A DNA stretch of 6,616 nucleotides from contig URZM01000118.1 in assembly GCA_900552315.1 (NCBI GenBank), positions 1-6,616 on the forward strand. The letters run 5' to 3'. Below, in pieces: positions 5,853 through 6,616 of the stretch. Under the pieces are notes generated by a model. That model was not told where the DNA came from and ran no database searches. It saw only the letters and a program-made list of their open reading frames with translations. The first letter of the stretch is position 1. Every line of letters begins with the position of its first letter. The DNA is from an uncultured Bacteroidales bacterium. GTDB lineage: Bacteria; Bacteroidota; Bacteroidia; Bacteroidales; Muribaculaceae. Both the position numbers and the translations under genes were made by a program.

Positions 5853-6464
5853 TTACTTATCGGGAAATAATGCGCAGAAACCCTGCTTGTTGAACTGATA
5901 ATACCCTTCTATCCGCTCCGCAGAATCGTTCTCAAGCAGCAGAAGAAGCTCCCGTGTGAAATCAAGCACCCCCGAACCATTGGCCGTCACGATGCCCCCG
6001 TCCGAAACCGCCTGCCGATGGACATATCCCGCATGGTTGACATAATTCTCACCGCCCCACGCCTTCAGCTGCCCGATACCGTTGCCCGTATGTCTCACAT
6101 GATTCAGGAAACCATGCTTGGCCAAGAAAGACGCCCCGTTGCATATCGCCCCCACGACTCGCCCTCTCTCTATCGCCTCCCTGACAATCGGAGCCACCTT
6201 GGCAGCGGCAGGCGACAACCACCCGAAGCCACCGATAAGCACAAGCGCGGCATACTCGTCCGGCACACTCTCGAACGTATAGTCCGGTAAGACCTTGAAG
6301 CCCCCTATTGCAGTCACCGGTTCCAACGACGGAGCCACAATCCGGTTCCTATACTTCGGATTCACTTTAAGCTCCTGTTCATCACTGCTCACAGCCTCCA
6401 TCAGATACACCATCTCATGAGCGGCGAAATCCGGAAGCAAAACATATAAAATCTCCATACTCAT
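5853..6464 (-). CDS. DJ-1/PfpI-family (class I glutamine amidotransferase-like) protein
   Basis: About 203 residues with the DJ-1/PfpI flavodoxin-like fold. The N-terminus MSMEILYVLLPDFAAHEMVYL matches the 'FADWE' type of this family, with Glu17 at the position of the conserved acidic residue. The nucleophile elbow is GAICNGASFLA with Cys108, followed by HTGNG with His125, and the C-terminal GGIVTANGSGVLDFTRELL strand-helix is typical. Family members include proteases, deglycases/glyoxalases, hydratases and amidotransferase relatives, so the substrate is unknown. The frame stays open back to an ATG at 6512 (219 residues), but the extra 16 residues (SIFVCKIKVHDKK...) are not family-like and a promoter -7 box lies within them. 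I therefore choose the ATG at 6464, preceded by purine-rich GAAGATAAGA; Met at 6458 is an alternative. It is the first gene of an operon with the TfoX-domain gene. Confidence 0.87.
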   Translation of the reverse strand: MSMEILYVLLPDFAAHEMVYLMEAVSSDEQELKVNPKYRNRIVAPSLEPVTAIGGFKVLPDYTFESVPDEYAALVLIGGFGWLSPAAAKVAPIVREAIERGRVVGAICNGASFLAKHGFLNHVRHTGNGIGQLKAWGGENYVNHAGYVHRQAVSDGGIVTANGSGVLDFTRELLLLLENDSAERIEGYYQFNKQGFCALFPDK

Positions 6465-6499
6465 TCTTATCTTCTTGTCATGTACTTTAATTTTGCACA

Positions 6500-6507
6500 C
6501 AAATATA
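6500..6507 (-). promoter_or_regulatory. Putative -7 promoter box (TATATTTG) of the PfpI-TfoX operon
   Basis: The minus strand reads TATATTTG, an exact TAnnTTTG match, 35 bases before the preferred ATG at 6464. This gives a leader of about 30 bases with a purine-rich stretch before the start. No clear -33 TTTG is seen at the expected distance. The box would lie inside the coding region if the longer ATG at 6512 were used, which argues against that start. Confidence 0.55.
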
Positions 6508-6512
6508 CTCAT

Positions 6513-6616
6513 AATTTTTGGAACGTGGTAATCTCATGCGACTGATTTGGATTTGAAGCGCTTTCATTCACACACATAATTGTTAACGCGGTTTAAAAGT
6601 AAACATACTCAGAGTA
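6513..6616. other. Upstream noncoding edge with short palindromes
   Basis: No gene is seen from 6513 to the window end. It holds AAGCGCTT (6556-6563, perfect palindrome, about 50 bases upstream of the -7 box), GTTTA/TAAAC (6591-6595 with 6600-6604), and TACTC-A-GAGTA (6606-6616) cut by the edge. Read on the minus strand, the last part resembles the T-rich tail and first arm of the 5419-5476 terminator, so another minus-strand gene may end just beyond the window. Confidence 0.35.

Noticed and set aside
4356..6464. A complete Septu or retron defence system
   Set aside because: Only a PtuB-like nuclease is present. No ATPase, reverse transcriptase or structured msr/msd-like RNA was found in the window.

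Overview
The window looks like a chromosomal segment of a Bacteroidales bacterium. Supporting signs are a PpiD/SurA-type chaperone with the N-terminus usual for that order, A/T-rich purine leaders in place of strong Shine-Dalgarno sites, and two boxes matching the Bacteroidota -7 promoter consensus TAnnTTTG. Coding GC is fairly high with C/G-rich third positions, which would suit a Muribaculaceae-like member; that family placement is inference.

The left half (about 67-4369) is a plus-strand housekeeping cluster: a membrane-anchored PpiD-like periplasmic chaperone (67-2238), a hairpin that looks like a terminator or attenuator (2267-2308), the 23S rRNA/tRNA adenine C2-methyltransferase RlmN (2321-3376), and, 18 bases later, a membrane-anchored coiled-coil protein with a C-terminal beta-rich domain (3395-4369). 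No standard promoter was found before ppiD, and there is no room for one between the hairpin and rlmN, so the three genes may share transcripts.

The right half runs on the minus strand. An HNH nuclease of the TIGR02646/PtuB type (5162 down to 4356) overlaps the coiled-coil gene tail to tail by 14 bases. It has its own promoter-like box with an inverted repeat immediately upstream. Upstream of it lies a noncoding, strongly G-depleted stretch, then a 15-bp perfect hairpin with a T-rich tail that ends a two-gene operon of a DJ-1/PfpI-family protein (6464 to 5853) and a stand-alone TfoX N-terminal-domain protein (5843 to 5529).

No complete new multi-gene system is visible. The best lead is the solitary PtuB-like HNH protein. 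Relatives act with an ATPase (PtuA) in Septu and some retron defence systems, but no ATPase gene is present here. Other points of note are its Arg/Gly-rich tail in the overlap zone, the promoter operator-like repeat, the Asn-to-His change at a SAM-contact position of RlmN, and a start correction for the PfpI-family gene.
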